The translations under genes were made by a program, and so were the position numbers. Shown in pieces: positions 22,316 to 30,637 of a DNA stretch of 40,450 nucleotides. Source of the DNA: a virus; the IMG/VR virus record IMGVR_UViG_3300036944_000417, positions 1-40,450 of that record. One strand, written 5' to 3'. Each line of letters opens with the position of its first letter. The stretch's first letter is position 1. The notes beneath the pieces are model-generated. The model did not search any database and was not told where the DNA came from. It was given only the letters and a program-made list of their open reading frames with translations.

Positions 22316-22350
22316 CTCATTCCCCTTGTTTTAGGCCCCAATTTTACGCC

Positions 22351-22370
22351 CCTTTACCAATATTGACAAT
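22351..22370 (+). promoter_or_regulatory. late-region 20-bp element, copy 4
   Basis: CCTTTACCAATATTGACAAT ends only six bases before the ATG at 22377, leaving no room for a ribosome site. If the element is a promoter, that message would be leaderless or translated from an internal start. Confidence 0.6.
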
Positions 22371-22376
22371 GTACGC

Positions 22377-22676
22377 ATGACAGAACAGATCACCGTTTTG
22401 CGCGGCAAAGAGGCAGCGATGCTTCTGGAGAACTCAATACTGCAGGAGATATGGGCAGGCATTGAAAAAGAGGCCACGGAGGCCCTGGTTTCTTGCAGCA
22501 TGAAGCCTGACGCGAAGGACGAGCGGGATGCCCTGATTTGGCACCTCAAGATGGTGCGAAAGCAGAAGGGAATGTTCTACGGGATGGTTGAGCAGGGCAA
22601 GTTTGCTCAGCACAAGATCGACAGAGAGCGTGAAGAACCGAAAGCGAAATCCTTCATGCGTAGGGTGGTTGGATGA
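22377..22676 (+). CDS. hypothetical protein, 99 aa
   Basis: Helical, charged protein (KEAAMLLENSILQEIWAGIEK; KDERDALIWHLKMVRKQKGMF) with two cysteines near the middle. No named family, though small helical proteins with an ALIWHLKMVR-like segment accompany podoviral head genes. It overlaps the next gene by four bases (ATGA). The ATG at 22377 lies six bases after the 20-bp element and lacks a ribosome site. Confidence 0.6.
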   Translation: MTEQITVLRGKEAAMLLENSILQEIWAGIEKEATEALVSCSMKPDAKDERDALIWHLKMVRKQKGMFYGMVEQGKFAQHKIDREREEPKAKSFMRRVVG

Positions 22677-22858
22677 GACAGCCATATACACCGCGCTCAC
22701 TTGTTCCTGAGTTGCAGGGCGATGTGGACAGGTTCTATCAAAGGGTTGAAACAGAGGTGGCTCTTGAGGACAAGGGCTACATCTTGAAGATGTACGTTGA
22801 TGGCAAGCACGTTGGGGGTTTACCGCAACTTGCAGATGCCATGAAGGTTAACGGCTAG
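22673..22858 (+). CDS. hypothetical protein, 61 aa
   Basis: Starts with ATGA overlap. It reads MRQPYTPRSLVPELQGDVDR then FYQRVETEVALEDKGYILKM and ends YVDGKHVGGLPQLADAMKVNG. Mixed alpha/beta with a glycine turn at the end. No recognised family. It is the second gene of a two-gene block closed by the terminator at 22897-22924. Confidence 0.55.
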   Translation: MRQPYTPRSLVPELQGDVDRFYQRVETEVALEDKGYILKMYVDGKHVGGLPQLADAMKVNG

Positions 22859-22896
22859 GCACTTAGCTTTACGCGAACGCAGAGATGCGCCGCAGT

Positions 22897-22924
22897 CCCT
22901 CCTAGTGCCAAAGGGAGGGGTTTT
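22897..22924 (+). terminator. intrinsic terminator before the scaffold gene
   Basis: CCCTCC pairs with GGAGGG across an 11-base loop and is followed by GTTTT. It closes the small block begun by the element at 22351; some read-through would be needed for the scaffold and capsid genes unless they have their own promoter. Confidence 0.5.
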
Positions 22925-22938
22925 GATTAGGACACAAC

Positions 22939-23901
22939 ATGAGCGAACAAGCTTCGGCACTCGACTCCAGTGGTGGATTGGCAGACCTTGCAAGTTTTCT
23001 GGACACTCCTGAACAGGAATCCAATGAAGAAAACGAGCAGCTAACAGCAGACGATGCCATCGGTGAATCCGACACGGCAGAGGAAGCAAACGACGAACAG
23101 GACATTGACCCTGACGCACCCGATGCGGAAGAGGACGAGCCTGCACCCGTTGACAAGATCACCTTCACGGTGAAAGGCGAAGACGGTAAGGAGGAGGTGG
23201 TTGAAGCGACCACTGAAGACCTTGCGAAGTCTTATATGCGCCAGCAGGATTACACCAAGAAGACTCAGGCGTTAGCTGCGCGTGAGAACGAAGCGGTGCA
23301 GTTCCTAACTCAGAAACACGAAGAGATTCGCAGCCAATACCTCTCACAGGCCGAACTGTCGCGGGCGGCAATTGTGCAGATGGCTGGGATCAGGTCGGAG
23401 AGCGAAATGGCAGAACTTGCCAATAGCGACCCGGCAGCGTGGGTGGCAGAAAACCAGCGACAGCGCCAGATCAATAACTACTTGAACTCTCTGAATCAAC
23501 AGATTGAGGGTGAAAAGCAGCAGTCCCTGGCGATGCAAGAGCAGCGATTGGCGCAACAGCGTCAGCAGCAGTTCGCAACGACTTGGGACGTTCTCTCCAA
23601 AGAGGGAATTGACAAGCCAAAGCTGGCGAAGATTTACGGCGATGTGTCCAACAAGTACGGGTTAACCAATGAAGAACTCGCACAAGTTTATGACCATCGT
23701 TATGTGCAGATCATGCGAGATGCCGTGGCATATCAGGCCCTGAAAGCACAGAAGCCAATGGTTGCCAAGAAAGCGCAGGAAGCACCCCGTATGCCATCCA
23801 AACAGACAGCACCCGCACAAGAGCGCCGTGACCGTGAACTTGAGAACAAGTTCAAAGCGGGCAGGGCAAAACTTAATGATCTCGCCGCATACGTGCGGTA
23901 A
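22939..23901 (+). CDS. head scaffolding protein
   Basis: A 320-aa protein whose first 70 residues are strongly acidic (EQESNEENEQLTADDAIGE; DIDPDAPDAEEDEPAPVDK), followed by a beta segment (ITFTVKGEDGKEEVVEA) and a long Gln/Glu helical coil (LTQKHEEIRSQYLSQAELSR; QEQRLAQQRQQQFATTW) and a basic C-terminal end. This is the usual make-up of podoviral scaffolds. It lies directly before the capsid gene, 16 bases away. It would guide capsid assembly and be lost or cleaved on packaging. Ribosome site AGGA is modest. Confidence 0.75.
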   Translation: MSEQASALDSSGGLADLASFLDTPEQESNEENEQLTADDAIGESDTAEEANDEQDIDPDAPDAEEDEPAPVDKITFTVKGEDGKEEVVEATTEDLAKSYMRQQDYTKKTQALAARENEAVQFLTQKHEEIRSQYLSQAELSRAAIVQMAGIRSESEMAELANSDPAAWVAENQRQRQINNYLNSLNQQIEGEKQQSLAMQEQRLAQQRQQQFATTWDVLSKEGIDKPKLAKIYGDVSNKYGLTNEELAQVYDHRYVQIMRDAVAYQALKAQKPMVAKKAQEAPRMPSKQTAPAQERRDRELENKFKAGRAKLNDLAAYVR

Positions 23902-23917
23902 CTAGGAGCTTTATCAC

Positions 23918-24883
23918 ATGACAGTCCCAACCAACCTCTATCAAAAAGATTCCCTCAAAGGCAATCGTGAAGACCTGATTGACAAAATCTTCCAAACCAG
24001 CCCCACAGAGACCCCCATCGTTTCTGCCGCTGGCAAAGTAACCGCAACCTCTACATTCCACGAGTGGCAGCGTGATAGCTTGTCTGCTGCAAACGCTGAC
24101 AACGCCATGATCGACGGTGATGACACCGCCCTGCAAGCCCAAGTCGCTACCGAGCGCGTTGGTAACCACTGCCAGATTTTCAGCAAGGTCGTCGGTACTT
24201 CCCGCCGTGCCAACATCATCAAGAAGGCTGGTCGTGGCTCTGAGCAGGCCCTGCTCCGCGCTAAAGCCATGCTGGAACTGAAGCGTGACGTTGAGAAGAT
24301 GGTCGTTTCCAACAACCCAGCAGTCGCATCCACCACTTCCGTGGCTGGTAAGTCTGCTGGTTTGGGCGTTCAGTTGTACAAGAACTTGTCTTCTGCTGTT
24401 GGCGGCTCGACTCCTTCTTGGACTACCGGCGCACCTACCGTTGCTCCTACAACCGGCACTCCCCGCGCCATGATCGTGGGCTACCTGAACACCGTTCAGC
24501 AGTCCATCTTCACGAACAGCGGTGTGCAGCCTGACATGATCGTGATGGGACCAGCCCACAAGGCCGTGTTCTCCACCTTCACCGGTATCGCCCAGAACCG
24601 TCTGGACACCGGCAAGAAGCAGGGCGCTGTGGTGACCGGTGCTGACATCTTCATCGGTGACTTCGGTACGCTGCAGGTCGTTCCTCACTACCTGATGTCT
24701 GGCGCTACCGATGCATATCTGTTGAACATGGATTACATCGACATCGCCAACCTGGACGGCGTGAAGACCTCCCCACTGGCGAAGACCGGCGACAGCGAGA
24801 AAGAGTTGATTACTCTGGACTGCTGCTTGGCCGTTCGTTCTTCGGACGCCCAGGGCAAGATCGCTGGCCTGTCCGGCGGCTAA
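23918..24883 (+). CDS. major capsid protein
   Basis: A 321-aa shell protein of the DUF5309/SU10-like capsid group. It opens TVPTNLYQKDSLKGNREDLI with ETPIVSAAGKVTATSTFHEW, passes through QIFSKVVGTSRRANIIKKAG and LKRDVEKMVVSNNPA and ends with IVMGPAHKAVFSTFTG and a beta region. The strong TAGGAG ribosome site and codon choice close to that of highly expressed genes fit a major structural protein. Its transcript ends at the intrinsic terminator 16 bases on. HK97-fold assignment follows from the family. Confidence 0.88.
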   Translation: MTVPTNLYQKDSLKGNREDLIDKIFQTSPTETPIVSAAGKVTATSTFHEWQRDSLSAANADNAMIDGDDTALQAQVATERVGNHCQIFSKVVGTSRRANIIKKAGRGSEQALLRAKAMLELKRDVEKMVVSNNPAVASTTSVAGKSAGLGVQLYKNLSSAVGGSTPSWTTGAPTVAPTTGTPRAMIVGYLNTVQQSIFTNSGVQPDMIVMGPAHKAVFSTFTGIAQNRLDTGKKQGAVVTGADIFIGDFGTLQVVPHYLMSGATDAYLLNMDYIDIANLDGVKTSPLAKTGDSEKELITLDCCLAVRSSDAQGKIAGLSGG

Positions 24884-24898
24884 GAGTACCCACTCTGA

Positions 24899-24924
24899 AA
24901 AGGCTCCTTCGGGGGCCTTTTTTT
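24899..24924 (+). terminator. intrinsic terminator after capsid gene
   Basis: A 9-bp stem (AAAGGCTCC with GGGGCCTTT, one G-T pair) closed by a TTCG loop and followed by seven T. Strong; it ends the capsid message. The late element at 24928 lies immediately after, so transcription appears to restart there. Confidence 0.85.
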
Positions 24925-24927
24925 ATG

Positions 24928-24947
24928 CCTTTACCACTTTGGACAAT
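24928..24947 (+). promoter_or_regulatory. late-region 20-bp element, copy 5
   Basis: CCTTTACCACTTTGGACAAT follows the capsid terminator by three bases and precedes the next ATG by 29 bases. A terminator followed at once by this element strongly suggests that it starts transcription of the adaptor and tail block. Identical to copy 6 over all 20 bases. Confidence 0.7.
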
Positions 24948-24976
24948 GGGCGCATTCACAACGCAGGAGCGCCTGA

Positions 24977-25297
24977 ATGTCAAGCATTGGATCGTTCACT
25001 GTAGACGATGGCTACCACGCCTACGGTGTCCACAAACAGGTCACTTTTGAGGGTGACCAGGCCGTCACAAAACTCACCTATGACGCACAGCCGTTTCTTG
25101 AACGCGCCCACGCGCAGCGGGCTGCTACGGACGGTGACCGCTGGGGTGAGGGCATGGGCACGAAGGTTGGAGAAATGCCAATGGCGGTCTACGCAGAACT
25201 GCTCAAGCTAAAGAGCGCGGAGGAGCGCCAAAAGTTCGCAATTACTTGGCTCAAGTCCAACCCTGCGTTTGTGACGTTTAACAAATTCCTGAAATGA
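24977..25297 (+). CDS. hypothetical head-completion protein, 106 aa
   Basis: CAGGAG lies 8 bases before ATG. The protein reads MSSIGSFTVDDGYHAYGVHK, a basic-acidic mix (TYDAQPFLERAHAQRAATD) and a helical end (EERQKFAITWLKSNPAFVTF). It starts the block after the capsid terminator and overlaps the next gene by four bases. Possibly a head-tail connector; no family recognised. Confidence 0.55.
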   Translation: MSSIGSFTVDDGYHAYGVHKQVTFEGDQAVTKLTYDAQPFLERAHAQRAATDGDRWGEGMGTKVGEMPMAVYAELLKLKSAEERQKFAITWLKSNPAFVTFNKFLK

Positions 25298-25890
25298 ACT
25301 ACACACAGCTGCAAACTCAGGTGGCAAGTTATCTGCACCGCACCGACCTGGCCTCGCAGATACCAACCTTCATTGAGTTGGCAGAGGCGTACCTGTTCCG
25401 TGAGTTGCACATCAAAGAAATGCAGGTATCTGTCGATGGGACTACCACAAGCGGCTACGCAGATTTGCCTACTGACTTCGGTTCTGTGTCTCGCGTGTCT
25501 GTCACTTACGGCGGTGCTGCTAGGTCGCTTGATTACGTTTCCTTGGCAGATGCTCCAACATCGACCACATCGGCCCCAGCGTTCTACTCGCTAGAGAACA
25601 ACAAACTCCGCATTTGGGGCGCGTCAGACGGGCAGGCATACACCCTGTACTACATTCCAGCGATTCAGAACCTGTCAGGCTCAGTCTCGACAAACTGGCT
25701 GCTCGAGAACGCACCAGAACTCTACCTTGACGCATCTTGTTTACAAGGCGCGAAGTACACCCGCAACGATGCAGAGGTGGCAAAGCTGACGCAGAACGTC
25801 ACCATGTCAATCGACTCTGTAAAGCGGTTCTCTGAGCGCCGTGGACACCCAGCAACTGGCTCCATGCAGATAAAGGTGCGCCGTGGATAA
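25294..25890 (+). CDS. head-tail adaptor protein
   Basis: A 198-aa protein with an N-terminal helix bundle (QLQTQVASYLHRTDLASQIP; FIELAEAYLFRELHIKEMQ) then beta strands (SRVSVTYGGAARSLDYVS) and a helical end. This is the pattern of the podoviral adaptor (DUF6682-like, analogous to the gatekeeper or tail-tubular A-type proteins), which seals the portal after packaging. ATGA overlap with the preceding gene and an 8-base overlap with the next. Confidence 0.75.
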   Translation: MNYTQLQTQVASYLHRTDLASQIPTFIELAEAYLFRELHIKEMQVSVDGTTTSGYADLPTDFGSVSRVSVTYGGAARSLDYVSLADAPTSTTSAPAFYSLENNKLRIWGASDGQAYTLYYIPAIQNLSGSVSTNWLLENAPELYLDASCLQGAKYTRNDAEVAKLTQNVTMSIDSVKRFSERRGHPATGSMQIKVRRG

Positions 25891-27328
25891 GCTGATAGGT
25901 TTTGCCCCCGATGCAGACCCCAGCACTCCCGGAGTCCTAACGTCCGTCACCAACATGATCCCCTGGGAGCAGGGGATGCGTGGCGCTCCTACCGGCTCCA
26001 CCCCTTCAGGTGTTCCTGCGTTAGCTGCTGAGTGCCGTGGCGCTGCTGTGGTTACTAAACTTGACGACACCCGCCGCGTATTTGCTGGCACACAGACCAA
26101 CCTTTACGAACTCTCTGGTGGTGCTTGGACTGACGTAGGGCTGACCTACACAGGCACATCCGACACCCGCTGGTCTATTGCTCAGTTCGGCAACTCTACC
26201 CTCGCATCGAACCTGTCAGAAGCAATTCAGCGCAGTTCTGGTGCTGGTTTCACAGCCATCGCTGGTGCTATCAAGGCGAAGATCATCTTCTCCGTGGGTA
26301 CGCAGATCATGGCCCTGAACACCAATGACGGTACTTCCAAGCCTGACGGTTGGCACTGCTGCGCGACCTACGACGAAACAAGCTGGACACCCAACATTGC
26401 TACCCTGTGTGCCTCTGGTCGTATCGTCTCTGAGCCGGGGCAGTTCACTGCCGGTGGGCGCTTGGGTGAGTACGCCATTGCCTACAAGGAAAAGTCCATC
26501 TTCATCGGGCAATTCGTAGGCGCTCCCTCCGTTTGGGATTGGGCGCAGGTTCCCGGTGGTGACGCTGGCTGTATCGGTCAAGATGCGTGGTGCAACATCG
26601 GTGGCGCTCACTTCATCGTTGGTCAGGACAACTTCTGGCTGTTTGACGGTTCACGCCCTGTCCCTGTGGGTGATGAACTCCTGCGTCAGTGGTTCTACAA
26701 CAACTCCAGCCCTAACTACCGCTACAAAACTCAGTGCGTTTGTGACCGGCAGAACAACGTGGTGTGGATTTTCTACTGCTCTGCGACCTCCAGCGTTCCA
26801 GACCGTGCGTTGGTCTACCACATGAAGTCCAAGCTGTGGGGCGCTGTGAACATCACCGTAGAGGCTACCCTGAACTACGTTTCTGGCGGGTTCACCATTG
26901 ATGACCTCCCAACGCTGTCAGCGACGATTGACGGGCTTTCTTCGTTCTCCTTCGACTCGCAGTTCTGGCTGGTCGGTGGGCGCTCTCTTGCTGCGTTCAA
27001 CAGTTCGCACCAGCTTCAGTCGATCACCGGCCCAAGCACCACATCATCGATGACCACCGGAGATACCGGCGACGATGACACCGTTTCGCTCCTGTCAGCC
27101 ATCCGTCTGCGGTTCGCTCCTGGCTACAAGCCAGCATCTGCCAACGTCCAGACGTTTACCAAGATGGAGATGGGCGACTCACCGACACCCGCATCAACAT
27201 CGTCCATGAATGACGGACGGTTTGACGTACTTGACTCCTCTCGGTGGCATCGTGCGACCTTCGATTTCACTGGCGACTTCAGAATTCTTGCCATTGGCTA
27301 CACGCTAAAGCCGGAAGGCACGGTATGA
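25883..27328 (+). CDS. large tail/adaptor protein (tail-tube-B-like)
   Basis: A 481-aa beta-rich protein starting with GTG 25883, which overlaps the adaptor gene by 8 bases. Repeats of short strands (TNLYELSGGAWTDVGLTY; ERKNFWLFDGSRPVPVGDE read as VGQDNFWLFDGSRPVPVGD) suggest a beta-propeller, as in the short-tail proteins of P22-type and T7-type phages. It probably forms part of the tail tube or its cap. It follows the adaptor as expected for a short tail. Confidence 0.7.
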   Translation: MDKLIGFAPDADPSTPGVLTSVTNMIPWEQGMRGAPTGSTPSGVPALAAECRGAAVVTKLDDTRRVFAGTQTNLYELSGGAWTDVGLTYTGTSDTRWSIAQFGNSTLASNLSEAIQRSSGAGFTAIAGAIKAKIIFSVGTQIMALNTNDGTSKPDGWHCCATYDETSWTPNIATLCASGRIVSEPGQFTAGGRLGEYAIAYKEKSIFIGQFVGAPSVWDWAQVPGGDAGCIGQDAWCNIGGAHFIVGQDNFWLFDGSRPVPVGDELLRQWFYNNSSPNYRYKTQCVCDRQNNVVWIFYCSATSSVPDRALVYHMKSKLWGAVNITVEATLNYVSGGFTIDDLPTLSATIDGLSSFSFDSQFWLVGGRSLAAFNSSHQLQSITGPSTTSSMTTGDTGDDDTVSLLSAIRLRFAPGYKPASANVQTFTKMEMGDSPTPASTSSMNDGRFDVLDSSRWHRATFDFTGDFRILAIGYTLKPEGTV

Positions 27329-27615
27329 AGCTCAACAAGACCCCTAGAAAGCCCGTAGACGCTGATACGGACGCTTGGTATAGGCAAGTAGCCCAACAGG
27401 TAAACACGCTCTCTGAGGGGCTTGTTTCTGCCACCTACAACGCACAAACGTCCGTCCCAACTTCAGGCACCTGGACGCAGGGTGACTTTGTGAAGAACAA
27501 AACCCCCGTAGAGGCTGGCACTGCTTTGAGCAAATATGTGATTTCAGGCTGGATTTGCGTGGCAAGCGGTACGCCTGGGACATGGGTGCAGGCACGTTAC
27601 CTGACGGGCAACTGA
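27325..27615 (+). CDS. hypothetical tail protein, 96 aa
   Basis: ATGA overlap with the preceding stop. It reads MKLNKTPRKPVDADTDAWYR then a beta C-terminus (VPTSGTWTQGDFVKNKTPVE; KYVISGWICVASGTPGTWV) resembling carbohydrate-binding-like or fibre-head modules (GTW..GD.V). Small tail or plug protein; no function shown. Confidence 0.55.
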   Translation: MKLNKTPRKPVDADTDAWYRQVAQQVNTLSEGLVSATYNAQTSVPTSGTWTQGDFVKNKTPVEAGTALSKYVISGWICVASGTPGTWVQARYLTGN

Positions 27616-28022
27616 TGCAACTCATCCCCGTCCCCGCAACGCACATCGACATTGCATGGGCCAAAGGTGCGAGTTGCCTGCATGAAGCCTGCGACACCAG
27701 CGGCGGCGAGATCACAGGCGACCAGCTGAAGATGATCCTCTCCCGTGGAGAGCGTTCTTTACTAGAAATGACAATTGAGGGTAAGACGGTTGGGTGGGGT
27801 GTGGTTCGTGTGGATCAACTGCCAAACGTCAGAGTCTTATTCATTACGGATTTGGTCGCACATAACGGTCAATTTGAAATGTTCTTTGAAGCTATCAAAC
27901 AACTCGCAAGGGACTTGGGCTGCTCAAAGGTTCGCTGCGCCGCTAAAGAAGCACAGGCGCGGCTGTATCGCATGAAGGCGGGATTCAAGCCCGTTTACGA
28001 AATACTGGAGGTGGAATCATGA
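27615..28022 (+). CDS. GNAT-fold protein in tail block, 135 aa
   Basis: Starts on the last base of the previous stop. The order strand-helix-strand pairs (LLEMTIEGKTVGWGVVRVDQ; VRVLFITDLVAHNGQFEMFF; EAIKQLARDLGCSKVRCAAK; QARLYRMKAGFKPVYEILE) is that of a GNAT acetyltransferase, including the final helix-strand R..GF. The usual acetyl-CoA pyrophosphate loop is not clear, so it may be non-catalytic. Similar proteins occur in tail blocks of short-tailed phages. Function unknown. Confidence 0.65.
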   Translation: MQLIPVPATHIDIAWAKGASCLHEACDTSGGEITGDQLKMILSRGERSLLEMTIEGKTVGWGVVRVDQLPNVRVLFITDLVAHNGQFEMFFEAIKQLARDLGCSKVRCAAKEAQARLYRMKAGFKPVYEILEVES

Positions 28023-28711
28023 GCGGTGGCGGTTCTGGTGGTGGCGGTTCGTCAACCACAACAAACACGATAGATGCACGGTTTAGCCCGTTAATCAGTT
28101 ACGCGACTGACACCGCTGCAAAGGTCAACAGCGCAGGGTTCACGCCCTACTCTGGACAGCGTTACGCTGACATGAACGGGACTCAGCAGGCCGGTATAGG
28201 CATGATTCAGGACAGGGCCATCAACGGTGACCCGACGATGAACCAGGCTAACCAGACCTTGCAGCAGACACTCCAAGGCGGTAACACAAACCCCTACCTT
28301 GATTCGATGGTCAACAAGGCGCAGACGGGTGTCATGGCGAACATGGGCGCACTACAAGCCCGTTCTGGCTCATTCGGCAACTCTGGCATTGCTCAGACAG
28401 GCGCACAGCAGATGGGCGACATTGCCACTCAGATGTATGGAAATGCGTACAACACTGACCGCGCAAACCAGATGTCTGCTCTCCAGTTGGCTCCAACCTA
28501 CGGCAACCAGTCCTACAACGATGCCGCTCAGTTGATGAAGGCCGGTGGTCAGATGCAAGACCAAGCACAGCAGAACAAAGACTTCCAGTACAACCAGTAC
28601 CAAGAGCAACAGAACCTGCCATACAAGCAGATGGCTGCTTACTCTGGACTGCTCGGTTCGTCTGGTGCTAACGCATCTTCTACCACTCAACAAAGTGGTG
28701 GCGGCAAATGA
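28019..28711 (+). CDS. Gly/Gln-rich internal virion protein, 230 aa
   Basis: ATGA overlap with the GNAT gene. N-terminus Gly/Ser-rich (SGGGSGGGGSSTTTNTIDAR), then helices with many Gln, Asn and Met (QANQTLQQTLQGGNTNPYLD; QQNKDFQYNQYQEQQNLPYK). No cysteine or catalytic motif. The composition fits ejection or internal virion proteins of podoviruses. Function is inferred only from position. Confidence 0.6.
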   Translation: MSGGGSGGGGSSTTTNTIDARFSPLISYATDTAAKVNSAGFTPYSGQRYADMNGTQQAGIGMIQDRAINGDPTMNQANQTLQQTLQGGNTNPYLDSMVNKAQTGVMANMGALQARSGSFGNSGIAQTGAQQMGDIATQMYGNAYNTDRANQMSALQLAPTYGNQSYNDAAQLMKAGGQMQDQAQQNKDFQYNQYQEQQNLPYKQMAAYSGLLGSSGANASSTTQQSGGGK

Positions 28712-29139
28712 GTTTCTTCAATTGGCTTGAAAAAAACCCGTTTGAGGCCCTGCTGGCTGGTGGCGCAATTGCTGCTACCGGTGGCGCTGCGGCTCCAGTT
28801 CTTGGCGCTGAAGCTGCTACACCCATCGTAGGCGGTTACTTTGCAGGCGCAACTCCTGCCGAACTACTCGCGGCTAACGGTGGCGCATCTTCTGGCCTCT
28901 TGGGTTCACTGCCAAGCATGAAAGAAGCTGCTGGGTATATCAAGCCAATCGGTGACGCTGCCGGTGCTGCAAATGCAGTCGGTGGGCTGCTTGGTGGACA
29001 ACAGCAGCCCGTCCAATCACACGCACCGCAGGGTGCTAATCCTGCTGGGTCACAAACACTCGCATCGCTATACCAAAGCGGTATGCAGATGTCGCCAGAG
29101 GATCAGGCGCGGATGCAACGTAAAACACAGTGGGGCTAA
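28708..29139 (+). CDS. Ala/Gly-rich virion protein, 143 aa
   Basis: ATGA overlap. Begins MSFFNWLEKNPFEALLAGGA, then Ala/Gly-rich helical or membrane-active stretches (AIAATGGAAAPVLGAEAATP), then a Gln-rich end. Such Ala/Gly-rich proteins can insert in membranes during DNA ejection. Function unknown. Confidence 0.6.
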   Translation: MSFFNWLEKNPFEALLAGGAIAATGGAAAPVLGAEAATPIVGGYFAGATPAELLAANGGASSGLLGSLPSMKEAAGYIKPIGDAAGAANAVGGLLGGQQQPVQSHAPQGANPAGSQTLASLYQSGMQMSPEDQARMQRKTQWG

Positions 29140-29141
29140 AC

Positions 29142-30017
29142 ATGGCTGGACTACTCGACGGATTCGGTGATTTCATCAAGACACCTGAAGGGCAGGGACT
29201 GCTCTCTGCTGTGATGGGCGGCATGGCTGGCGCTCGCCAGGGCACGCCCTGGAACAACATGGGCCGCGCTGGTATGGCCGGCGTGATGGGCTACGGCGGT
29301 GCGCTGGATCGTCAGGCGCAGGCATCTGAAGCGGAACAGATGAAGAAGTACCGCGATATGCAGCAGCAGCAGATGCAGATGCAGATTAACGATGCCAAAA
29401 AGAAGGCGGCAGACGCAGAGGCACTCCGCGCACTTCAGAAGCAGTTCACCATCCCCGCGAAACCAGAAAACGCTGGCGGCTTGCCATCGTCGTTCAACAG
29501 TGCGCTTCCTGCTGAGTTCCAGACAGGCGTAAATGTTTCCCCAATGGCTGCACAGCCAGCGACATTCAACCGCGAAGGCTTTGGCAAGGCGTGGGAGACC
29601 ATCGACCCGATTGCAGGGTTCAACTACCAGCAGTCTCTGGTTAAGGACGATGCACCGCAGGTTGTCGCCCCTGGCGGCGCGTTGATAAGTGGACGGGCAT
29701 CTGGTTACAAGCCTCTGTATGTCAACCCAAAAGAAGACAGTACAGACCCCAAGGTCAAGCAGTTTGAGTATGCAAAGGCAGGCGGCTACAAGGGTTCATT
29801 TGAGCAGTTTGTGACCCTTGGACCAACCATCATGGCTGGTGCGGCAGCGCCCCTGCGAAATGCACAGATTGGCAACATTGAGGCTGAGAACGCCTACAAC
29901 CTGCCACCTCCCCGCCCAGCGGCCAAACCAAACGCCCCCATGCGTGGGCAAGTGGTAGACGGGTACAAGTTCAGAGGCGGCAATCCCGCAGATCAACGCA
30001 ACTGGGAGAAACAATAA
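29142..30017 (+). CDS. internal virion protein, 291 aa
   Basis: ATG 29142 (MAGLLDGFGDFIKTPEGQGL); an upstream GTG at 29130 is rejected because GGGG stands 6 bases before ATG. Features: Met/Gln-rich coil (QQQQMQMQINDAKKKAADAE), then a proline-rich, partly disordered C-terminal half (NLPPPRPAAKPNAPMRGQVV). Opening residues resemble those of several podoviral internal proteins. No function visible. Confidence 0.6.
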   Translation: MAGLLDGFGDFIKTPEGQGLLSAVMGGMAGARQGTPWNNMGRAGMAGVMGYGGALDRQAQASEAEQMKKYRDMQQQQMQMQINDAKKKAADAEALRALQKQFTIPAKPENAGGLPSSFNSALPAEFQTGVNVSPMAAQPATFNREGFGKAWETIDPIAGFNYQQSLVKDDAPQVVAPGGALISGRASGYKPLYVNPKEDSTDPKVKQFEYAKAGGYKGSFEQFVTLGPTIMAGAAAPLRNAQIGNIEAENAYNLPPPRPAAKPNAPMRGQVVDGYKFRGGNPADQRNWEKQ

Positions 30018-30637
30018 TGGCCGGGCCTTGGGAACAATACGCGCAACCAGCAGCACCACAACAAACCGGCCCCGCATGGGCAACGGACCTGAGCCGGAAA
30101 GATATGGGCGAAGTCCAGATGCGGATGTACCAGGAGGGGCGCAAGCGCCTTGCTGACTTGCAGGCGCAGATTGCAGACGGCGGCTCCACAATGTCCGCAC
30201 TGGAGGACTTCGGCGCGCTTAACCGCAAGTCATCGACAGGCTCTTTGTGGCAACAATTTACCCCTGATATTCAGGCTTTCAGGTCGCCTGAATCGATGCA
30301 GATGGCGGCAATTCAGAACCGCCTTGCACCAAAGCAGCGGGAGACAGGATCAGGCTCATCCACTGACACCGACGTGCGGATGTTCCTGCGTGGACTGCCA
30401 AGCACTGATAACGAGGGTCCAACGAACCAGGGCATCCGCAAGGACTTCCAGTCTCAGTATGACCGCGCAGTTGCCAAGGCAAACGCCATGAAGGCGCACC
30501 TGGACCAGTACGGCAACCTGATGGACTTCGACAGTCAGTGGGCGCAGCGCAATGCACCGCCAGCGGCCCAAGCAGCACCACAAATAGATTCTTTGGTTGA
30601 CAAGTACCGGAGCAAAAATAATGGCATCCCTCGCTGA
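30017..30637 (+). CDS. internal virion protein, 206 aa
   Basis: Starts one base into the preceding stop. Pro/Ala-rich start (PWEQYAQPAAPQQTGPAWAT), a helical middle (QMRMYQEGRKRLADLQAQIA), and a second charged helix (KDFQSQYDRAVAKANAMKAH). It overlaps the large gene that follows by 17 bases. Its composition fits internal virion proteins; no family recognised. Confidence 0.55.
   Translation: MAGPWEQYAQPAAPQQTGPAWATDLSRKDMGEVQMRMYQEGRKRLADLQAQIADGGSTMSALEDFGALNRKSSTGSLWQQFTPDIQAFRSPESMQMAAIQNRLAPKQRETGSGSSTDTDVRMFLRGLPSTDNEGPTNQGIRKDFQSQYDRAVAKANAMKAHLDQYGNLMDFDSQWAQRNAPPAAQAAPQIDSLVDKYRSKNNGIPR

Noticed and set aside
23873-24688. Leftward frame of about 270 codons under the capsid gene
   Set aside because: Shadow of a highly expressed gene with strong codon bias; no domain and no upstream signals.
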